Notes: generated from the letters alone by a model not told the origin. A stretch of 64,000 nucleotides of DNA from Leptolyngbya sp. PCC 6406 (GCF_000332095.2 NZ_KI913949.1:5170814-5234813), one strand, 5' to 3'. Positions 47,407 through 58,104 are shown, numbered from the stretch's first letter. Numbers and translations: made by a program.

Positions 47407-48135
47407 CTAGGCGGAGATTTTCTCTGCTGTGGGGGCTTCTGCCAACCAGTGATCTAGAAAGCGGTCTAACCAGCGATCAACCTGGGCTCCGTAGTGATGA
47501 TGACTCTGGATATGGCGTTCGCGGGGTTGGGCTCCCGGCAGCGTCAGTTGGTCGGCTCCTCGCCGGGTCCAGTCCTGAATCAGGGGGGCGGTGATTTCGG
47601 GATGAAATTGCAGCCCGTAGGCGCGATCGTTGAACACAAAGGCTTGGTTGGCAAAGGTGTCTCCGGTGGCTAGGGGGACGGCCTGCGGCGGCACCGTGAA
47701 GCCTTCTCCATGCCAGTGGTAGACCTGCAACTGGGGCGGAAAGATCGATTGCCCCGCCGCCACTGCCCGCAGAGGATAGTAGCCAATTTCCCGGATGCCC
47801 TCTGGGTGGGGAGCTACCGTTCCCCCCAGAGTCCGGGCCAGCAGTTGGGCTCCGAGGCAAATGCCCAGGTAGGGCTGGGGGGCGGGCAGTACCGTTTGCC
47901 TAATCCAGTCCAGCTCCGTGCGGATGAAGGGCAGGGTGTCGTCATCATTGGCACTCATGGGGCCACCGAAGACAATGACAGCGGTGTGGTGCTCCAGGGT
48001 ATGGGGGAGGGGATCCCCTAGGGCGGGGCAGCGGGTGTCGAGGTGATAGCCCCGCGATCGCAGTTTTTCTCCCATCAGTCCTGGATCAGAGTTTTCCTGA
48101 TGTACCACCATCAACACTTGCCCTGTTGTGCCCAT
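47407..48135 (-). CDS. Class-I glutamine amidotransferase-like protein (GMP-synthase-type)
   Basis: A 242-aa GATase fold: AVIVFGGPMSANDDD (oxyanion region), YLGICLGAQLLARTLGG (nucleophile Cys) and AYGLQFHPEIT (His-Glu of the triad). No synthetase domain follows, so it is a free-standing amidotransferase-like protein of the YfeJ/GuaA-like group. These act on unknown amide substrates or on gamma-glutamyl compounds. The start ATG at 48135 has only a weak upstream site. It is preceded by a secreted hypothetical gene on the same strand. Confidence 0.86.
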   Translation of the reverse strand: MGTTGQVLMVVHQENSDPGLMGEKLRSRGYHLDTRCPALGDPLPHTLEHHTAVIVFGGPMSANDDDTLPFIRTELDWIRQTVLPAPQPYLGICLGAQLLARTLGGTVAPHPEGIREIGYYPLRAVAAGQSIFPPQLQVYHWHGEGFTVPPQAVPLATGDTFANQAFVFNDRAYGLQFHPEITAPLIQDWTRRGADQLTLPGAQPRERHIQSHHHYGAQVDRWLDRFLDHWLAEAPTAEKISA

Positions 48136-48186
48136 TGCAGTCCTACCTACAGTCCTATCTACAGTTGTATCTACTTAGGGAATAGC

Positions 48187-48870
48187 TCAGCGGTATACGG
48201 GGACAAAGGAGCCGTGAATTTGCTCCAGCAAAGCCCGCGTCTCGGGGGTATCGGTGTGGTAGTAGCTGACTAGGATCGCCGTGCCGTAGCTGCCATAGCC
48301 GATATAGGTCATGAATTGATAGGGATACTCTAGAGGCACATCCGCAAGCTGAAGCCGTAGCCCCAGGATGCCATTCACGGGGAGGAACCGATAGGAGGTC
48401 ACCGTATAGCCCGTGGCCACGACCGCATCTACAGCGCGGCTGATGGCGGTATTCGGGGATTCTGATAAGAACTGCACTTCGGTTTTGATGTCACCGGGCT
48501 GCGGAGTAGTGCGATCGGTAGGGTAGTTGGTAATCACCGCTGATCGCTCCATCTCGCTGCCCTCACTCCCCCAGTCGGCGGGAATATGCACCGAGAAAGC
48601 TCGGGGCAGGACATAGGTGCGGAACCCTTCTGGTAGGGGCGGGGGCGTTCCTACAGGGGGGCGAGATGGGCTAGCCACTGGAGCCGGTTCCGGTGCGCTC
48701 TCTGGGCTAATTTCTGCCCTGTCTTCGGGGGTAACTTCAGCAGACAGGTCTGGATTGACCTCTAGCGCCTCAGCCTGGGGATGGCCTGCCCTCGCAGCCC
48801 CGAGTATCCATGCCACAATAATGAGGACCGTAGCTAGGCGATGAACTGGTTGCATTGAGAAGCGTCTCAT
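48187..48870 (-). CDS. Secreted protein of unknown function
   Basis: A 227-aa protein with an N-terminal signal (LATVLIIVAWILGAARAG), then an acidic and Pro-rich linker (residues ~35-80, EVNPDLSAEVTPEDRAEI). A folded domain follows (FSVHIPADWGSEGSEMERSA, then TPQPGDIKTEVQFLSE) that resembles PsbP/DcrB-like solute-binding or lipid-trafficking folds only loosely. I do not assign a function. An ATG six codons later (48855) is an alternative start. It shares direction with the amidotransferase gene, 51 nt before it. Confidence 0.68.
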   Translation of the reverse strand: MRRFSMQPVHRLATVLIIVAWILGAARAGHPQAEALEVNPDLSAEVTPEDRAEISPESAPEPAPVASPSRPPVGTPPPLPEGFRTYVLPRAFSVHIPADWGSEGSEMERSAVITNYPTDRTTPQPGDIKTEVQFLSESPNTAISRAVDAVVATGYTVTSYRFLPVNGILGLRLQLADVPLEYPYQFMTYIGYGSYGTAILVSYYHTDTPETRALLEQIHGSFVPVYR

Positions 48871-49060
48871 AATTATCTTGCCGTCCCATATATAGCTTTG
48901 GTATATAGCTTTGGCAGCTTTGGCAAATTGGCTTCAGACACTGGGCACCTCTCTGAGGCTAACTACCCCAGCCCGTTGACTCGCAGTCTTGTCCTAACCG
49001 GACTGGCAACTGTAACACCTTGCCGACAGTATTGTGTCAGGGAATGAACTCGGTAAAACC

Positions 49061-49852
49061 ATGATATTTTCTGCTACCCGCCTATCCACAACTGCTGCTT
49101 TGGTCACACTCTGGCTGGGAGGAATGTCATGGGCTGCGATCGCGAGTTATAGTCCACCCCCCGGCTTGGGACTCCCTGGGCCTCGGGAGGGAGCAGGCAC
49201 AAGGGGCTGTCTGTTGGGCGATCCGGGTCAGCTTATTTTGCTAATGCCGGAGAATAATGTGGGCTGGACCACCGCTGCCTATCCCCAGTTCCACTGGTAT
49301 CTGCCCCTCAACTTGGCCAGCTTTGTAGAGTTCTCTCTATACCGCGCAACGAGCGATAGTCCGGAAGCAGGTGAACTCCTATATTCCAGTCGCTTTGTGG
49401 TGACACCGGATGCGGGCATCGCCAGTTTCCAACTGCCGGAGAATGCAGGCATTCCGCCCCTGGTGGAAGGTGAGCGCTATTACTGGCAGGTGTCGGTTTT
49501 CTGCAATACCGAAAGCGAGCATGGGGATAGTCAGGCCACAGGCTGGGTTGAGCGCCACAGCCTCGATGAGGAGACGGCATCTGCGATCGCGGATGCTGAT
49601 GCGGTGGAACAGGCAGAAATTTACGCGGCCCAGGGCTACTGGTTTGACGCCGTGGACGCCCTCGTAGCGCTGAAGAGAGCCCATCCTGAAGACGAGGATA
49701 TCCAGATCCTTTGGCAGACCCTCCTAGATTCTGTGGAGTTAGAAGTCCTGGGGGATCAGCCCTTCTTTCCCACCGAGGCCGATCTGGCCCCAGAGAACAT
49801 CAACGCGGAGAACCCGGAACACCAGGCTAGCCCGTCGCGCGTGTCAAGATAG
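49061..49852 (+). CDS. DUF928-family exported protein
   Basis: From ATG 49061 (an upstream GTG in the same frame would add nine residues) the protein has a signal peptide (TTAALVTLWLGGMSWA). The DUF928 pattern follows: PREGAGTRGCL, LLMPENNVGWTTAAYPQFHW, FSLYRATSDSPEAGELL, then GERYYWQVSVFC. DUF928 is common in cyanobacteria next to CHASE2 or adenylate-cyclase-like proteins; none is seen here. The C-terminal part is helical with a TPR-like stretch (AEIYAAQGYWFDAVDALVAL). Confidence 0.83.
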   Translation: MIFSATRLSTTAALVTLWLGGMSWAAIASYSPPPGLGLPGPREGAGTRGCLLGDPGQLILLMPENNVGWTTAAYPQFHWYLPLNLASFVEFSLYRATSDSPEAGELLYSSRFVVTPDAGIASFQLPENAGIPPLVEGERYYWQVSVFCNTESEHGDSQATGWVERHSLDEETASAIADADAVEQAEIYAAQGYWFDAVDALVALKRAHPEDEDIQILWQTLLDSVELEVLGDQPFFPTEADLAPENINAENPEHQASPSRVSR

Positions 49853-49897
49853 AAGCGTATTGCCCATCTATAGGCCCATGAGTGGAGAGAGCTTGGT

Positions 49898-50854
49898 TTG
49901 CAGGTAACGTTCTTAGGTACCAGTTCCGGCGTGCCCACGCGATCGCGCAATGTCTCCAGCGTGGCCCTGCGTCTGCCCCAACGGGCGGAGGTGTGGCTAT
50001 TTGACTGTGGCGAGGGTACCCAACATCAATTTCTCCGCAGCGATTTCAAGGCCAGCCAGATTCGTCGCATTTTTGTGACCCACATGCACGGGGATCACAT
50101 CTTCGGGCTGATGGGACTTTTGGCCACCTGCGGACTGGCGGGCAATCCCCAGCAACGGGTCGATATCTACGGCCCCCCCAAGCTGAACGACTATCTCCAA
50201 GCCTGCCGCCGCTATTCCCAAACCCACTTTTCCTATCCCATCAAGGTGCATACGGTACAGCCCGGTTTGGTGTACGAGGATGGGGAGTTTGTAGTGACCT
50301 GCACCCTCCTGGAACACCGGGTTCCCGCCTATGGCTATCGCGTGACGGAACGGGATCGTCCCGGTCGCTTTGATGTCAAACGGGCTCAGGCCATGGGCAT
50401 TCCCTCTGGCCCCCTCTACGGACAACTGAAGCGGGGGGAGGTAGTGACCCTACCCGATGGCCGTCGCATCAACGGTCAAAATCTGTGCGGGCCTGATCTG
50501 CCGGGGCGCAGTCTGGTGTACTGCACCGACACCATCTTTTGCGAAAGTGCCGTGGAACTCGCCCACCGTGCCGATGTCCTCATCCATGAGGCCACCTTTT
50601 CCCACCAGGATGCGGAGATGGCCTACCAACGGCTTCATTCCACCTCCACTATGGCGGCGCAGGTGGCCCTCTCCGCCCAGGTCAAGCAGTTGATCATGAC
50701 CCACTTCAGCCCCCGCTATGCGCCAGGAAATGCGGTGCAGTTTGAGGATTTGCTCACGGAGGCCCAGGCAATTTTTCCCAATACGGTCATGGCCCGCGAT
50801 TTCTATACCCACGACATTCTGCGCCAAGAACCAGCTCTAGCAGTCTCTGGTTAG
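49898..50854 (+). CDS. rnz: Ribonuclease Z
   Basis: A 318-aa metallo-beta-lactamase-fold tRNA 3'-end endonuclease. The start is a TTG ([14 protein letters not shown]), fitting the family's usual N-terminus; the ATG at 49878 is out of frame. Motifs seen: [13 protein letters not shown] (zinc site HxHxDH), [36 protein letters not shown] and MTHFSPRY. It matures tRNA precursors that lack an encoded CCA, such as the tRNA-Ile at 35312-35385. GGAGAG about 16 nt upstream supports the start weakly. Confidence 0.94.
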   Translation: MQVTFLGTSSGVPTRSRNVSSVALRLPQRAEVWLFDCGEGTQHQFLRSDFKASQIRRIFVTHMHGDHIFGLMGLLATCGLAGNPQQRVDIYGPPKLNDYLQACRRYSQTHFSYPIKVHTVQPGLVYEDGEFVVTCTLLEHRVPAYGYRVTERDRPGRFDVKRAQAMGIPSGPLYGQLKRGEVVTLPDGRRINGQNLCGPDLPGRSLVYCTDTIFCESAVELAHRADVLIHEATFSHQDAEMAYQRLHSTSTMAAQVALSAQVKQLIMTHFSPRYAPGNAVQFEDLLTEAQAIFPNTVMARDFYTHDILRQEPALAVSG

Positions 50855-51204
50855 AGAACCGGGCCGATGACTGCGAAGCGGAATATTACCAGGCCGAAAC
50901 CCGTGGGGGATCCTTCTGAAACCCTATTGAAAATAGGGTGAAATAGAGGTGGGGTGGGGTGAGATGGCACGGTTCCTGAAGTAGACTGACCCTTGGGCAT
51001 GGATATGACCGTTAGTGTTTTTGGCCCTTATACGTGGGTCGCTAAGGAATCTGGATCCTTGTAATGTGCGTAATGTGCAATTCTTGTGGGTCAGGCAAGA
51101 TGCCTGACCGTGGACAGCCGGGACGGCTATCCCACGTTATTTGATCTCTATTCCTAACATTGCCCCTGCCCGCTCCCCCCTAGCCATTTCCCCCTAGAGA
51201 ATCG
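50855..51204. other. Intergenic region before pheT
   Basis: 350 nt without a gene. GGTCAGGCA-AGA-TGCCTGACC (51090-51110) is a 9-bp hairpin within a repeat phrase (GACAGCCGGGACGGCTATCC) typical of cyanobacterial dispersed palindromes. The G-rich stretch GAGGTGGGGTGGGGTGAG is at about 50947-50964. Confidence 0.5.
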
Positions 51205-53670
51205 ATGCGAATTTCCCTGAACTGGTTAACAGATCTGGTGGCCGTAGACCTGTCTCCAACAGAGCTTGCCGATGCCCTAACCATGGCAGGGTTCGAGGTA
51301 GAAGATATTGAAGATCGGCGCACCTGGGCCGATGGGGTCGTGGTGGGTCGCGTTTGCGATCGCAGTCCCCACCCCGACGCCGAAAAGCTCAGCGTTTGCC
51401 AAGTGGACATCGGCGGCAATACCCCCTCCACCATCGTCTGCGGGGCCGCCAACGTGCGCACCGACGCCTACGTTGCCGTCGCCACCGTGGGCACCTATCT
51501 GCCAAAGGTGGACCTGACGATCAAACCCCGACAACTGCGGGGGGTGCCCTCTGAGGGCATGATCTGTTCCCTAGCGGAGTTGGGGCTGGCGAAGGATTCC
51601 GAGGGCATTCACATCTTTGCGGCGGACAGTTTTGATCCGGATAGCCTGACCCTGGGTAGCGATGCCCGTCCCCTGCTGGGTCTGGATGACGTTGTCCTGG
51701 ATGTCACCTCCACCGCTAACCGGGCCGATGCCCTCAGCCTGGTGGGCATCGCCCGCGAAGTGGCCGCCATTACAGGGGCCGAACTCAAACTGCCCCAGCC
51801 CCCCAGCCTGTCCCCCCATGGCCCCGCTTCTGGAGTCGGGGTCCAGCTTACGGACCCGAAAGCCTGTCCCATTTACATCGCCACAGTTCTCGAAAATATT
51901 CACATCGGCCCGTCGCCTCTATGGCTGCAACAGCGGCTACAAGCCTCCGGGACTCGACCCATCAACACCATTGTGGACGTGACCAACTACGTCCTGCTGG
52001 AGTGGGGGCAACCCCTCCACGCCTTTGACCGCGATCGCATTCAAGCCGTCACCGGGCAGACCGACTTTACCCTGGGGGTGCGCTATGCCCAAGCCGGGGA
52101 AACCCTAGTCACCCTGGACAGCCAAGAACGGAAACTGGCAGCGGAAACCCTCTTGATTACCGCTAGCGATCGCGCGATCGCCCTAGCCGGGGTAATGGGG
52201 GGAGAAGCCACCGAGGTCCACGACGGCACCACCGCTGTGGTCCTAGAAGCGGCCTACTTTGACGCCGCTGCTATCCGCAAATCCGCCCGCAGCCAGGGCT
52301 TACGCACCGAAGCCTCCGCCCGCTACGAACGGGGGGTGAACCCGGCAGAACTGGATCTCGCCTGCCAGCGCGCCCTGCAACTGATGGCGGAACTGGCGGG
52401 AGCCCAGGTGGTGGATCAACACCGAGAGACCACCCCCGCTGGCAACATTACCCCCACCCGCACCCTGACCCTACGGGCACAGCGGGTCCGGGCCATCCTC
52501 GGTCCCGTCACCAACTTGGGCGGTGACACCCCCCAGCCCCTCCCCGTGGAACGCATCCAGGAAACCCTCACCACCCTGGGCTGCACCGTCACCCCGACCG
52601 AGGCAGACGGCTTCTGGCAAGTCCAAGTGCCCCCCTACCGCTATCGGGATTTAGAGCGGGAAATTGACCTGATCGAAGAGGTGGCCCGCCTGTACGGCTA
52701 CAACCACTTCGCCAATACCCTCCCCCAGGAAGCCGCCGGGGGTTTCCTCTCACCGGAAGCCACCCTCTCCCGTCGCCTGCGGGAGGCGATGCGGGGAGCG
52801 GGGTTGACGGAATTGCTCCACTACTCCCTCACCAAACCCCAATCCCCTGAGCAGGTGGTGCTGGCGAATCCCCTATTTACGGAATATTCTGCCCTTCGCA
52901 CGGACCTGATTGACGGGCTGGTGGAGGCATTCCAGTTCAACCTAGAGCAGGGCAACGGTCCCCTAAACGGCTTTGAAATTGGTCGGGTCTTTACCCAAAG
53001 TGAGGGCCAGGTGACGGAAACCGAGGTGATCGGTGGCATTCTCGGCGGCGATGGTCGCCAGGGTCTGTGGGTGCAGAGTGGACGGCCCCAGCCCATGACT
53101 TGGTTTGAGGCCAAGGGATTGTTGGAAACGGTGTTCAAACGGCTAGGACTGACGGGGGTGGACTATCGCCCCGAGGCGGAGGATGATCGCCTCCACCCTG
53201 GACGCACGGCGGGGCTCTGGGTGCGGGGCCGCCTGCGCCTGGGCAGCTTTGGTCAGATCCATCCCCAACTCTGCCAGCAGCGGGATCTGCCGGGAGAGGT
53301 CTATGTCTTTCAACTAAACTGGCCTGTCCTGGTCACCTGTCTGGCAGCAGGACGTCAAAAGGCAGTGAAATTCAGTCCCTATTCCACCTATCCCGCTAGC
53401 GATCGCGACTTGGCCTTTTACGCTCCGGTGGCGATCCCAGTGTCAGACTTGGAAAAGGTGATGGTCAAAACCGGGGGCAAGCTCCTGGATGGCGTCACCC
53501 TCTTTGATGAATATCGGGGGGAATCGGTACCGGAGGGGCAGCGCAGTCTAGCCTTCCGCCTCGTGTATCGGGCCAGCGATCGCACCCTCACCGATGAAGA
53601 CGTAGATCCAGTGCACCAGAAGGTACGCAAAGCCCTAGAGAAGCAATTCCAAGTGGTTTTGAGAAGTTAA
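51205..53670 (+). CDS. pheT: Phenylalanyl-tRNA synthetase beta subunit
   Basis: An 821-aa protein of normal length. The N-terminal B1/tRNA-binding (EMAP-II-like) domain spans ~40-160 ([19 protein letters not shown]), then B3/B4 with the editing centre ([40 protein letters not shown]). B5 follows, then the synthetase-like core, and a C-terminal anticodon-binding domain ([17 protein letters not shown]...). It pairs with PheS, absent from the window, to charge tRNA-Phe. ATG 51205 is unambiguous. The GAF gene follows 5 nt after its stop, so it is co-transcribed. Confidence 0.96.
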   Translation: MRISLNWLTDLVAVDLSPTELADALTMAGFEVEDIEDRRTWADGVVVGRVCDRSPHPDAEKLSVCQVDIGGNTPSTIVCGAANVRTDAYVAVATVGTYLPKVDLTIKPRQLRGVPSEGMICSLAELGLAKDSEGIHIFAADSFDPDSLTLGSDARPLLGLDDVVLDVTSTANRADALSLVGIAREVAAITGAELKLPQPPSLSPHGPASGVGVQLTDPKACPIYIATVLENIHIGPSPLWLQQRLQASGTRPINTIVDVTNYVLLEWGQPLHAFDRDRIQAVTGQTDFTLGVRYAQAGETLVTLDSQERKLAAETLLITASDRAIALAGVMGGEATEVHDGTTAVVLEAAYFDAAAIRKSARSQGLRTEASARYERGVNPAELDLACQRALQLMAELAGAQVVDQHRETTPAGNITPTRTLTLRAQRVRAILGPVTNLGGDTPQPLPVERIQETLTTLGCTVTPTEADGFWQVQVPPYRYRDLEREIDLIEEVARLYGYNHFANTLPQEAAGGFLSPEATLSRRLREAMRGAGLTELLHYSLTKPQSPEQVVLANPLFTEYSALRTDLIDGLVEAFQFNLEQGNGPLNGFEIGRVFTQSEGQVTETEVIGGILGGDGRQGLWVQSGRPQPMTWFEAKGLLETVFKRLGLTGVDYRPEAEDDRLHPGRTAGLWVRGRLRLGSFGQIHPQLCQQRDLPGEVYVFQLNWPVLVTCLAAGRQKAVKFSPYSTYPASDRDLAFYAPVAIPVSDLEKVMVKTGGKLLDGVTLFDEYRGESVPEGQRSLAFRLVYRASDRTLTDEDVDPVHQKVRKALEKQFQVVLRS

Positions 53671-53675
53671 GCGCT

Positions 53676-54233
53676 ATGCCCTCCCCAGAACTGCCATTCT
53701 CTCTACCAGACCCCGGTACTCTAGGAAATTCGGGTTTGGGTCGAGTCGTCCAACGCCTGACCCAAACCCTTACCCGTGACGCTCTGGTGCAAGCCACCCT
53801 GGAGCACCTCCGAGAAAGCTTCCATGTAGACCGGGTAGTGCTCTACTACTTTTATTCCCGTTGGCGAGGTCAGGTGACTAGCGAGTCCTGGGTCACCCCC
53901 AGCCTCTCCATTCTCGGATCTACGGGGGCGGATGACTGTTTCAACGACACCTATGCCGAGCAGTATCTTCAGGGCCGGGTTCGTGCGATCGCAGATGTCA
54001 CCAGCGCCAACCTCGATCCCTGTCACCTGAGCTTTTTGCAGAGCATTTCAGTGCAGGCTAATCTGGTGGTCCCGGTTCTCGTCCACCACCAGCTCTGGGG
54101 CCTCCTCGTGGCCCACCACTGCCGCTCTTCCCGACCCTGGCAACCAGGGGACATCGACGAAATCCGGGCGGCAGCCCTGACCCTAGCCCAGAGCCCCGCC
54201 ATCGAGTCTAGCCTGTTGCCGCCTGATCTCTAG
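53676..54233 (+). CDS. Stand-alone GAF-domain protein with bilin-site cysteines (CBCR-like)
   Basis: A 185-aa single GAF domain. The core reads TGADDCFNDTYAEQYLQGRV (DDCF at residues 86-89), then ANLDPCHLSFLQS (Cys116-His117) and QANLVVPVLVHHQLWGLLV. The CH pair matches the canonical chromophore-binding Cys-His of cyanobacteriochromes, and DDCF matches the DXCF motif that provides a second cysteine in blue/green CBCRs. No kinase, GGDEF or other output domain is attached. It starts 5 nt after pheT in the same operon. It may bind a bilin as a light sensor or be a noncovalent relative; the sequence alone does not decide. Confidence 0.7.
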   Translation: MPSPELPFSLPDPGTLGNSGLGRVVQRLTQTLTRDALVQATLEHLRESFHVDRVVLYYFYSRWRGQVTSESWVTPSLSILGSTGADDCFNDTYAEQYLQGRVRAIADVTSANLDPCHLSFLQSISVQANLVVPVLVHHQLWGLLVAHHCRSSRPWQPGDIDEIRAAALTLAQSPAIESSLLPPDL

Positions 54234-54250
54234 ATCGCACCCACTCGCGC

Positions 54251-54360
54251 CTAGTAGTCAGTCAATTCATGGTTGACAGGTGACCAAAATCCTGGAGTTT
54301 AGTTGGGGTTAAATTTTGACGGGTCTTCGACCCGTCAAAATTTTCCTGGCAGCACACTAG
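54251..54360. repeat. CTAGT-ended hairpin element, copy 2 (supplies ndhH stop codon)
   Basis: It begins CTAGTAGTCAGTCAATTC and ends (inward) CTAGTGTGCTGCCAGG. The centre matches copy 1 (GGTGACCAAAATCCTGGAGT, TAGTTGGGGTTAAATTTTGA), including the hairpin AAATTTTGACGGGT/ACCCGTCAAAATTT (54311-54343). The ndhH stop codon (54357-54359, minus strand) lies inside its right end. Confidence 0.82.
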
Positions 54361-55541
54361 CGATCCACAGAGCCCATAATCACGTCTACACTACCGAGGA
54401 TGGCCATGATATCAGCCACCTTCATACCCTTCAGCAAGTGGGGTAGGATTTGGAGATTGTTGAAATCGGGGGGACGAATCTTGAAGCGCCAAGGGAAGAC
54501 ATTGTCATCGCCGATGATAAACACCCCCAGTTCGCCCTTGCCGCTTTCCATCCGCACATAGTGCTCCCCGGCAGGGATTTTGAAGGTGGGGGGAATTTTC
54601 TTCCCGGCGAACTGGTAGTCAAAGCTATTCCACTCTGACTTCGGACCCTCCGCCATGCGCTTGGCTTCCAGGTTTTCATAGGGACCGCCGGGAATCTGCT
54701 GGCAGGCTTGGAGTACGATTTTCACCGACTCACGCATTTCCCGGATCCGCACAAGATAACGGGCAAGGCAATCCCCGGTGGTCTCGTACTGCACATCCCA
54801 GTCAAAGTCGTCGTAGCACTCGTAGTGGTCCACCTTTCGCAGATCCCACTTCACCCCGGAGCCCCGGAGCATGGGGCCAGAGAGTCCCCAGGAGATGGCT
54901 TCCTCGCGGGAAATGACGCCAATGCCTTCGATGCGGCGACGAAAGATGGGGTTGTTGGTGATGAGTTTTTCGTACTCGTCTACCACGGCTGGGAAATACT
55001 CACAGAAGTCGATGCATTTATCCAGCCAGCCGTAGGGTAGATCGGCAGCGACGCCACCGATGCGGAAATAGTTGTTGTTGATCAGTCGGGAGCCCGTGGC
55101 GGCTTCCCACAGGTCGTAGATCATCTCCCGCTCGCGGAAGATGTAGAAGAAGGGGGTCTGGGCTCCCACATCCGCCAGAAATGGCCCCAGCCATAGAAGG
55201 TGGTTGGCGATACGGTTGAGTTCCAGCATGATCACGCGGATATAGCTGGCCCGCTTGGGCACCTCCACGTCCGCCAGTTTCTCGGGGGCGTTGACGGTGA
55301 TGGCCTCGTTAAACATGCCTGCCGCATAGTCCCAACGACTGACGTAGGGCACAAACTGCACGTTGGTGCGGCTTTCGGCGATTTTCTCCATGCCTCGATG
55401 GAGGTAGCCAATTACGGGCTCACAGTCGAGTACGTCTTCCCCATCTAGGGTGACAATCAGGCGCAATACGCCGTGCATGGACGGGTGGTGCGGCCCCATG
55501 TTAAGCACCATAGGCTCGGTCTTGGTTTCGATGCGTGACAT
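54357..55541 (-). CDS. ndhH: NAD(P)H-quinone oxidoreductase subunit H
   Basis: A 394-aa subunit of the thylakoid NDH-1 complex (cyclic electron flow and respiration). Family segments: [20 protein letters not shown] at the N-terminus (quinone cavity), [52 protein letters not shown], and the C-terminal [15 protein letters not shown] that normally ends the protein. Full length. Transcribed alone on the minus strand; its stop is provided by a dispersed repeat, and the repeat hairpin probably serves as terminator shared with the convergent GAF gene. Confidence 0.97.
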   Translation of the reverse strand: MSRIETKTEPMVLNMGPHHPSMHGVLRLIVTLDGEDVLDCEPVIGYLHRGMEKIAESRTNVQFVPYVSRWDYAAGMFNEAITVNAPEKLADVEVPKRASYIRVIMLELNRIANHLLWLGPFLADVGAQTPFFYIFREREMIYDLWEAATGSRLINNNYFRIGGVAADLPYGWLDKCIDFCEYFPAVVDEYEKLITNNPIFRRRIEGIGVISREEAISWGLSGPMLRGSGVKWDLRKVDHYECYDDFDWDVQYETTGDCLARYLVRIREMRESVKIVLQACQQIPGGPYENLEAKRMAEGPKSEWNSFDYQFAGKKIPPTFKIPAGEHYVRMESGKGELGVFIIGDDNVFPWRFKIRPPDFNNLQILPHLLKGMKVADIMAILGSVDVIMGSVDR

Positions 55542-55738
55542 GGATGCGCTGGAAATCCTTTGACTGTATTTACTATAGGGGGTCTTTTGGAGAAGAATCT
55601 ATAACTTATGGGTTATTGGGGTGGGTTATTGGGGGGTGGCAGGCAGGCGCTGGTTGAGCGGAGTCGTATGCCTTGCAGGCAGGCTGCGCCAACGCGCAGC
55701 GTCTCCCGAAGGGAGAAAACCAGCACACCACGATGCCC

Positions 55739-57937
55739 CTAGGCCACTTGACTGGCGACAACGGGTTCGGTGGGGGTATCCGCTGTCGGCAAATACATCT
55801 GGGTGACGTATTCGGCCACCATGCGATCGCTGTTGAACTGCGGCACGATGGTACGGATGGAGGCTTTCATCATAGCGATCCACTTGTGGGGTAGCCCGTC
55901 GCGATCGCGGGTGTAGAACAGGGGAGCCATGTCCCGCTCCAGGATGTCATAGAGGGAATCGGCATCGATCTGGTCCTGGATCTCCTGGTCACTGGTGTCC
56001 GCTTCGTCTCCGACAACCCAGCCATTGCTGGACTGACCGGCCCGACTTTCCCGGTAGGCTTCTCCCCACCAGCCATCGAGAACACTGCAATTGATGCCGC
56101 CGTTGAGGGCGGCCTTTTGGCCACTGGTGCCGCAGGCTTCTGTAGGGCGGCGGGGGGTATTAAGCCAAACATCCACGCCATGAACCATCAGTTCGGCAGT
56201 GTACATGTCGTAGTCTTCGAGAAAGGCAACGCGATCGCGCAGGGCGGGATGACGACACCATTCCATCAGCCGCTGAATGATACGCTTGCCCTCATCATCA
56301 CCAGGACGGGCCTTCCCCGCGAAAATAATCTGAATTGGGCGGCGGGCATGGGACAGGATCCGAATCGAGCGCTGCAAGTCCTTGAACAACAGCCCCCCCC
56401 GCTTGTAGGGGCTAAAGCGACGGGCAAAGCCTAGGGTGAGGGTATCGGGGTGGAGTAGATGATCCACCGCAGCGATGTCATCTGCGGCTTCCCCCCGCGA
56501 ACGACGGGCCTGAAGCACCTGGGCGCGGGTATAGGCAATCAGCCGCTCCTTGAGGATGCAATGGCGATGCCACAGTTCTCTGTCAGGAATATCGTTCACC
56601 AACCGCCACAGGTTGGCATCCGTCACCTTTAGGCTCCAGTCGTTGCCCAAGTACTGGTTGTACAAATCGGCAATCAGGGGGGCGGTCCAAGTCCGGCTGT
56701 GAACACCGTTAGTAATGGAGCCGATGGGCACCTCCGCTTCTGGCTTATCGGGGTAGAGGATACTCCAGATCTGGCGGGCCACTTCCCCATGGCGACGGCT
56801 GACCCCATTAGCAGATCGGGTCATCCGCAGAGCCAGCACCGTCATCCCAAAGGGCTCCCAGGGATCGCCAAATCGCCGCGCCCCCAGATTCAAAAACTGC
56901 TCTCGACTCAATCCCAACTCAGGCCAGTAGTGGCCAAAGAAGGAGTCGATCATGTCGGCGGAGAAAACGTCATTCCCGTCAGGCACCGGGGTATGGGTGG
57001 TGAATATGGCGCGATCGCGCACCCCCGCCTCCACCTCATAAAAGGATGACCCCGTAGCCTCAATCTCCTGACGGGCTACCTCCAGTAGGGCAAAGGCAGA
57101 GTGGCCTTCATTGATGTGGTACAGGGCAGGTTCAATTTCCAAGGCATGGAGCATGCGCACCCCACCGATGCCCAGCAACACCTCTTGGGCAATACGGGTT
57201 TCCCGATTGCCGGTGTAAAGCTGCCCCGTCAAGCGGCGATCAATGATGTCATTGTCAGCGCGATCGGCATCCAGCAGGTACAGATCCACCCGCCCAATCC
57301 GCGATCGCCAGACCTGGATCCGCACCGTCCGCTGCCGGATCACGACCTTCACTGTGACCGGCTGGCCATACTCATCCCGCACCAATTCCAGGGGCAGGTG
57401 TTCAAAATCGTTATCAGTGTAAAAGTCTTCCTGCCAGCCACTCCGGTTCAACCGTTGACGCACATACCCCTGACGGTAGAGTAGCCCTATCCCCACCATG
57501 GGCAGCCCCAAATCCGAAGCCGATTTCAGATAATCCCCCGCCAGCACCCCCAAGCCACCGCAATACAGCGGCAGGGATTCATGGAGGCCATATTCAATAG
57601 AAAAATAGGCCACAGGCTCCTCCGGCGACAGATGGGGAGCCACGCGGCTAGCCCAGGTATCCTGCTCACGCATGTAAAGATCAAACTGTTGCGCCAGGGT
57701 TTGCAACCGTTTGAGATAGACGGGATCTTCCGCCACCTGGGAGAGGCGTTCGTAGGTGACGGACTCTAGCAGGGCAACAGGATTGTGGTGACACCGCTGC
57801 CAAATGGCAGGAGCAATGGTGCTGAAGAGGGAAATCCGCTCTGGTGTCCAGCTCCACCAATAGTTGTAGGCCAAGTCTGCCAGTCGCCGTAGGGGAGCAG
57901 GAAGATTGGCTTTGAGGTGGGCGACGGGGGTTTTCAT
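55739..57937 (-). CDS. glgP: Alpha-glucan phosphorylase (glycogen phosphorylase, type 2)
   Basis: Starting at ATG 57937 (MKTPVAHLKANLPAPLRRLA; a TTG seven codons upstream is less likely), about 732 aa. The N-terminal YNYWWSWTPERISLF and EPVAYFSIEYGLHESLPLY segments are typical of the bacterial alpha-glucan phosphorylase group, shorter than the GPGTF-type enzymes. The PLP-binding part reads ACGTSGQKAALNGGINCSV, and TTHTPVPDGNDVF marks the phosphate site. It releases glucose-1-phosphate from glycogen, complementing the debranching-type gene at 20856-23174. The 200 nt upstream of ndhH contain repeats, not genes. Confidence 0.93.
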   Translation of the reverse strand: MKTPVAHLKANLPAPLRRLADLAYNYWWSWTPERISLFSTIAPAIWQRCHHNPVALLESVTYERLSQVAEDPVYLKRLQTLAQQFDLYMREQDTWASRVAPHLSPEEPVAYFSIEYGLHESLPLYCGGLGVLAGDYLKSASDLGLPMVGIGLLYRQGYVRQRLNRSGWQEDFYTDNDFEHLPLELVRDEYGQPVTVKVVIRQRTVRIQVWRSRIGRVDLYLLDADRADNDIIDRRLTGQLYTGNRETRIAQEVLLGIGGVRMLHALEIEPALYHINEGHSAFALLEVARQEIEATGSSFYEVEAGVRDRAIFTTHTPVPDGNDVFSADMIDSFFGHYWPELGLSREQFLNLGARRFGDPWEPFGMTVLALRMTRSANGVSRRHGEVARQIWSILYPDKPEAEVPIGSITNGVHSRTWTAPLIADLYNQYLGNDWSLKVTDANLWRLVNDIPDRELWHRHCILKERLIAYTRAQVLQARRSRGEAADDIAAVDHLLHPDTLTLGFARRFSPYKRGGLLFKDLQRSIRILSHARRPIQIIFAGKARPGDDEGKRIIQRLMEWCRHPALRDRVAFLEDYDMYTAELMVHGVDVWLNTPRRPTEACGTSGQKAALNGGINCSVLDGWWGEAYRESRAGQSSNGWVVGDEADTSDQEIQDQIDADSLYDILERDMAPLFYTRDRDGLPHKWIAMMKASIRTIVPQFNSDRMVAEYVTQMYLPTADTPTEPVVASQVA

Positions 57938-58104
57938 AGCAGCTAAAGGGGCGTGCAACCCTATATTTGCAGAGTATTCGCAGCGTATTTGCAGACAGTT
58001 TCCCCAGAATAACGCGGATGCTCAGCACCACGAACCCTGGAAAATCTGAGTCCTACCGGCCCCATCATTTAGAGCGGTATTCATCTCAATCCAGTATCCA
58101 GTAG

